DNA of 20,568 nucleotides, from positions 1-20,568 of the forward strand of contig JADNRV010000636.1 of NCBI GenBank assembly GCA_015499995.1. Direction: 5' to 3'. The DNA is from Flammula alnicola. Lineage: Eukaryota; Basidiomycota; Agaricomycetes; Agaricales; Strophariaceae. Shown here piece by piece: positions 18,130-20,568 of the stretch. The position numbers and the translations under genes are program-made. Numbering within the stretch: position 1 is the stretch's first letter; each line of letters opens with the position of its first letter. The notes beneath the pieces are model-generated. The model had not been told where the DNA came from and did no database searches. It saw only the letters and a program-made list of their open reading frames with translations.

Positions 18130-20568
18130 TCAGAAACTCTTGTTGCCCTTCTCCTCTTCTGCTACCTCCATCATTAGATCTGGACCGAAAAAGTTAAATT
18201 CAAGTGTTGCATGGCAGGAAATAAACATCCGTACCTCCCCACACTGAGCTCTGCATGGCTGTAATAACATCTTGCGGATCATCATCCACGAGCGATATCC
18301 GTCTGAAGGCATGGGAAACCAAGGTCAGTTATATCCCAGAGTGGCGTAAAATATAAATTAACGCACGAGGATCGGAAGGTATCCGCAGATATGTTGCTGT
18401 AGTCACTTCCCCTTTTACTACTGCGCTGCAACCGTGGCATTTCCATTGCAAGAGAGTAATCAGGATGGCTGTATCTGATGTCTATCGGCGTGGGACTTCC
18501 TGGGGACTGAGAGTGGTCGTAGCCAGCACTAGCAATATCCCTCGAGGACAATGGAGGAGTTCCAGGCATGCTCTCGACAACAATCGAAGGAATATCTAAA
18601 CGCCGATCGATCAATTCCTTATAAGATAAGATATTGGGAGTTACATACCCTTCTCGTATTTTTCAGCCCGCTTTCTCTCCATAAGTGCCAAAAACCTTCG
18701 TCGATAAGAAATCGTCTTAAGCAATGATCGTACCCGATCCAAGTTCACAAGGTCCGTGACAAGCTTATTCGTCTCTGTCCTAACAACGAGGTCTTGCAAT
18801 CTATTTCAAAATACTGTAAGCCGCTTAAAGCAGAAGAAGGCAAGGATACTCACACCAACGCCTCTGCATCAACAATCAACTTGTGGTGGGCCAAAAGAGT
18901 CAACATATCAGTGAAAGATATGCCAAGTCCATGCTCGTGCGAAATACTGGCTTCATGGTAAAGTCTGTTGTAGATTGTTTTCCTCTTTCGAACCTCGGCG
19001 AAGTCAATCTGATCCACAATCCGTTCGAGTTTGCTAAGGTCGACACCGTCAACAACTCGAGATTGCCAGGCCTGCTTATCAAGAGGATCTCTGCAAACGC
19101 TGAGGATGTTGTTAACGCTATACTCCACTGGGTAAATCCTGACTTCGAAAACGCCACTAAGTTTCTACAAACAAACAGTAATCAATACGCGTTGCTATGT
19201 GAGAGGTCGGTACTCACCGAAAAGAATGCGGCAAACCGATGCCTCTCTAAATAGCCCGTTTTCTGGTTCGAAAACTCGGCCCAAACCTTTTTGAATGCCC
19301 GCATTTGCTCTCGCGAGATCGATTTGGATCCACTCCCGGAAGCTTGGAACACGTACGAGAAGTTCTCGACGACAACACCTTTCCAAGTCTAATTAACTTT
19401 GACAATAAGAAAGATAGGATAAACAGCTTACCAGTGAACATGTTCACGAAAATGTACTAAAGTATTTCATCAGCGTTATGTCCTTTTCTTACCTATGGTG
19501 ACTTACCATGCTGAGCAAATTCCAGGCAATAAACAACGCAAATGCCCATGCAGTGCTGCCGCAGTCCGAATCAGTTGGCGAACTTGTGCAGCGAGGGTAG
19601 GTCAGATCGCTGGGGTCGCAATGAGTAACAACATAAGAGGAGCCAGGCAAAAGAAGTCTCTTACTAGTCATGCATGTATTGATTCCAGCCTTCGCTGGAG
19701 ATCGACAAAAAAATAAGTATCCAGAAAAGAAAAAGATTACACGACTAACCCTGTGCTCTGGAACGCGAGCATGACCATCGCAGATCCCAAAGTCGAATAA
19801 TTGGTGGTCGGTGTCTCGGCCCCACCCCATTTGGTCAATCCAAATACTTCAAGGAATAGTATCGCAAAGAAAATGAATAAGACGAGCCATAGCCCAAGCA
19901 AACTGAATATAGCAGGTAGACTCGAGCTAGAGAAAGGATATCATCGTGAGACTCGTCTAAACCTCAGAGTCGCTGTGAGATCAAACTTACACCGCCGTTT
20001 TGAACAGCATATTCAAGCTATTCGTACGTTGGACGAGCTTGAATGCGATACTGACGAGGAACAATTTTTGGAGTTGTTGAGTAGCGAAACCGCTATGGCC
20101 AAAACGAACGATAAGGGTAGTAATGAAACTGCCACTAGAAACCACAAGGTCAAAGAGGTTCCATCCGTTAGCACGGAAGCTGCGCCAACCAAGGCCAAAG
20201 CAGCGGACGAAGACGTCGATCAGATATATGAACATGAGAGCAAGAAAGAAATCGGCTGGAAAAAGATGACGTGTCAGGATAAGAAAAGTGTTAAAGCGAT
20301 ATCTCGCTTACTGCGGAAAGTCTCGGCGAGATTGTGGGTAGAGAAAGTTTGGGTCCTGAAGGGCTTGATGAGCAAAGGAGAAGAAAAAAAGCAGGCGAAA
20401 AAAGACTAACATCAAGGCAAGAATATGAAGAACAAACAACAAAGTGGTTGCTCTTGACCACCAACCATGCTTATGAACGGCACGATCGAAACACCACTTC
20501 CTGAAACGCCCAGTAGGTCGTTCCTTTGGCCGCTTGGAGGGCCTTTGTCTCTTAAAAAGTTTGTAGAT
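18130..20568 (-). CDS. cch1: Cch1 calcium channel alpha subunit, C-terminal part (runs off right edge)
   Basis: Pore subunit of the fungal plasma-membrane high-affinity calcium channel, which works with Mid1 and feeds calcineurin signalling. Thirteen exons are visible: 20568-20411, 20355-20312, 20255-19991, 19926-19750, 19694-19665, 19609-19507, 19456-19432, 19378-19218, 19164-18854, 18800-18649, 18595-18367, 18302-18235, 18179-18130; all phases agree, giving 590 residues. They contain domain IV: S1 ([18 protein letters not shown]), S2 ([19 protein letters not shown]), S3 ([15 protein letters not shown]), S4 ([15 protein letters not shown]), S5 ([20 protein letters not shown]), the pore loop [13 protein letters not shown] with the selectivity glutamate, and S6 ([20 protein letters not shown]). 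An EF-hand-like conserved region follows ([26 protein letters not shown]), then [15 protein letters not shown] and [19 protein letters not shown], and a Ser/Pro-rich tail. Domains I-III lie to the right of the window. Confidence 0.95.

Overview
The window reads as nuclear DNA of a filamentous basidiomycete, most likely an Agaricomycete. The genes are rich in short GT-AG introns of about 50-65 nt, exons are small, and the proteins belong to fungal or basidiomycete families: a Spo14-like phospholipase D without a visible PX/PH region, a basidiomycete-type seven-helix membrane protein, and a Cch1 calcium channel. I see no rRNA, tRNA, CRISPR array, insertion sequence or recognisable transposon. 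Exon models were built by hand from splice signals and reading-frame phase.

Layout, left to right. Positions 1-683 (minus) hold the N-terminal 148 codons of a phospholipase D that runs off the left edge. Positions 684-2625 have no supported gene. Positions 2626-4053 (minus) hold a seven-transmembrane protein of unknown function in seven exons; its first splice junction is out of phase by one base. Positions 4054-6134 have no supported gene but contain a promoter-like element near 5070. Positions 6135-9097 (minus) hold a five-exon gene for a 916-residue bromodomain protein resembling BRD7/BRD9. Positions 9098-11908 are a long non-coding stretch between two divergent regulatory genes, with an inverted repeat and three ACGCGT (MCB-type) sites. 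Positions 11909-13708 (plus) hold a homeodomain transcription factor of 523 residues. Positions 13709-14469 are the convergent 3' ends. Positions 14470-17680 (minus) hold a Topors-like RING E3 ligase of 937 residues. Positions 18130-20568 (minus) hold the last 590 residues of the Cch1 calcium channel alpha subunit, with domain IV and the C-terminal tail, entering from the right edge.

The genes do not form a pathway or cluster. Two encode chromatin/transcription regulators (bromodomain, homeodomain), one a ubiquitin/SUMO-type regulator, and three membrane or lipid-signalling proteins. This looks like an ordinary chromosomal gene neighbourhood, not an accessory island. The most unusual thing seen is structural. 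Four of the five multi-exon genes other than the RING ligase and bromodomain models... more exactly, the phospholipase D, seven-helix protein, homeodomain and Cch1 genes, each contain a very small exon (18, 15, 12 and 30 nt). All four lengths are multiples of three, and two of these exons encode the functional core of the protein: the homeodomain recognition helix and the calcium-channel selectivity filter.
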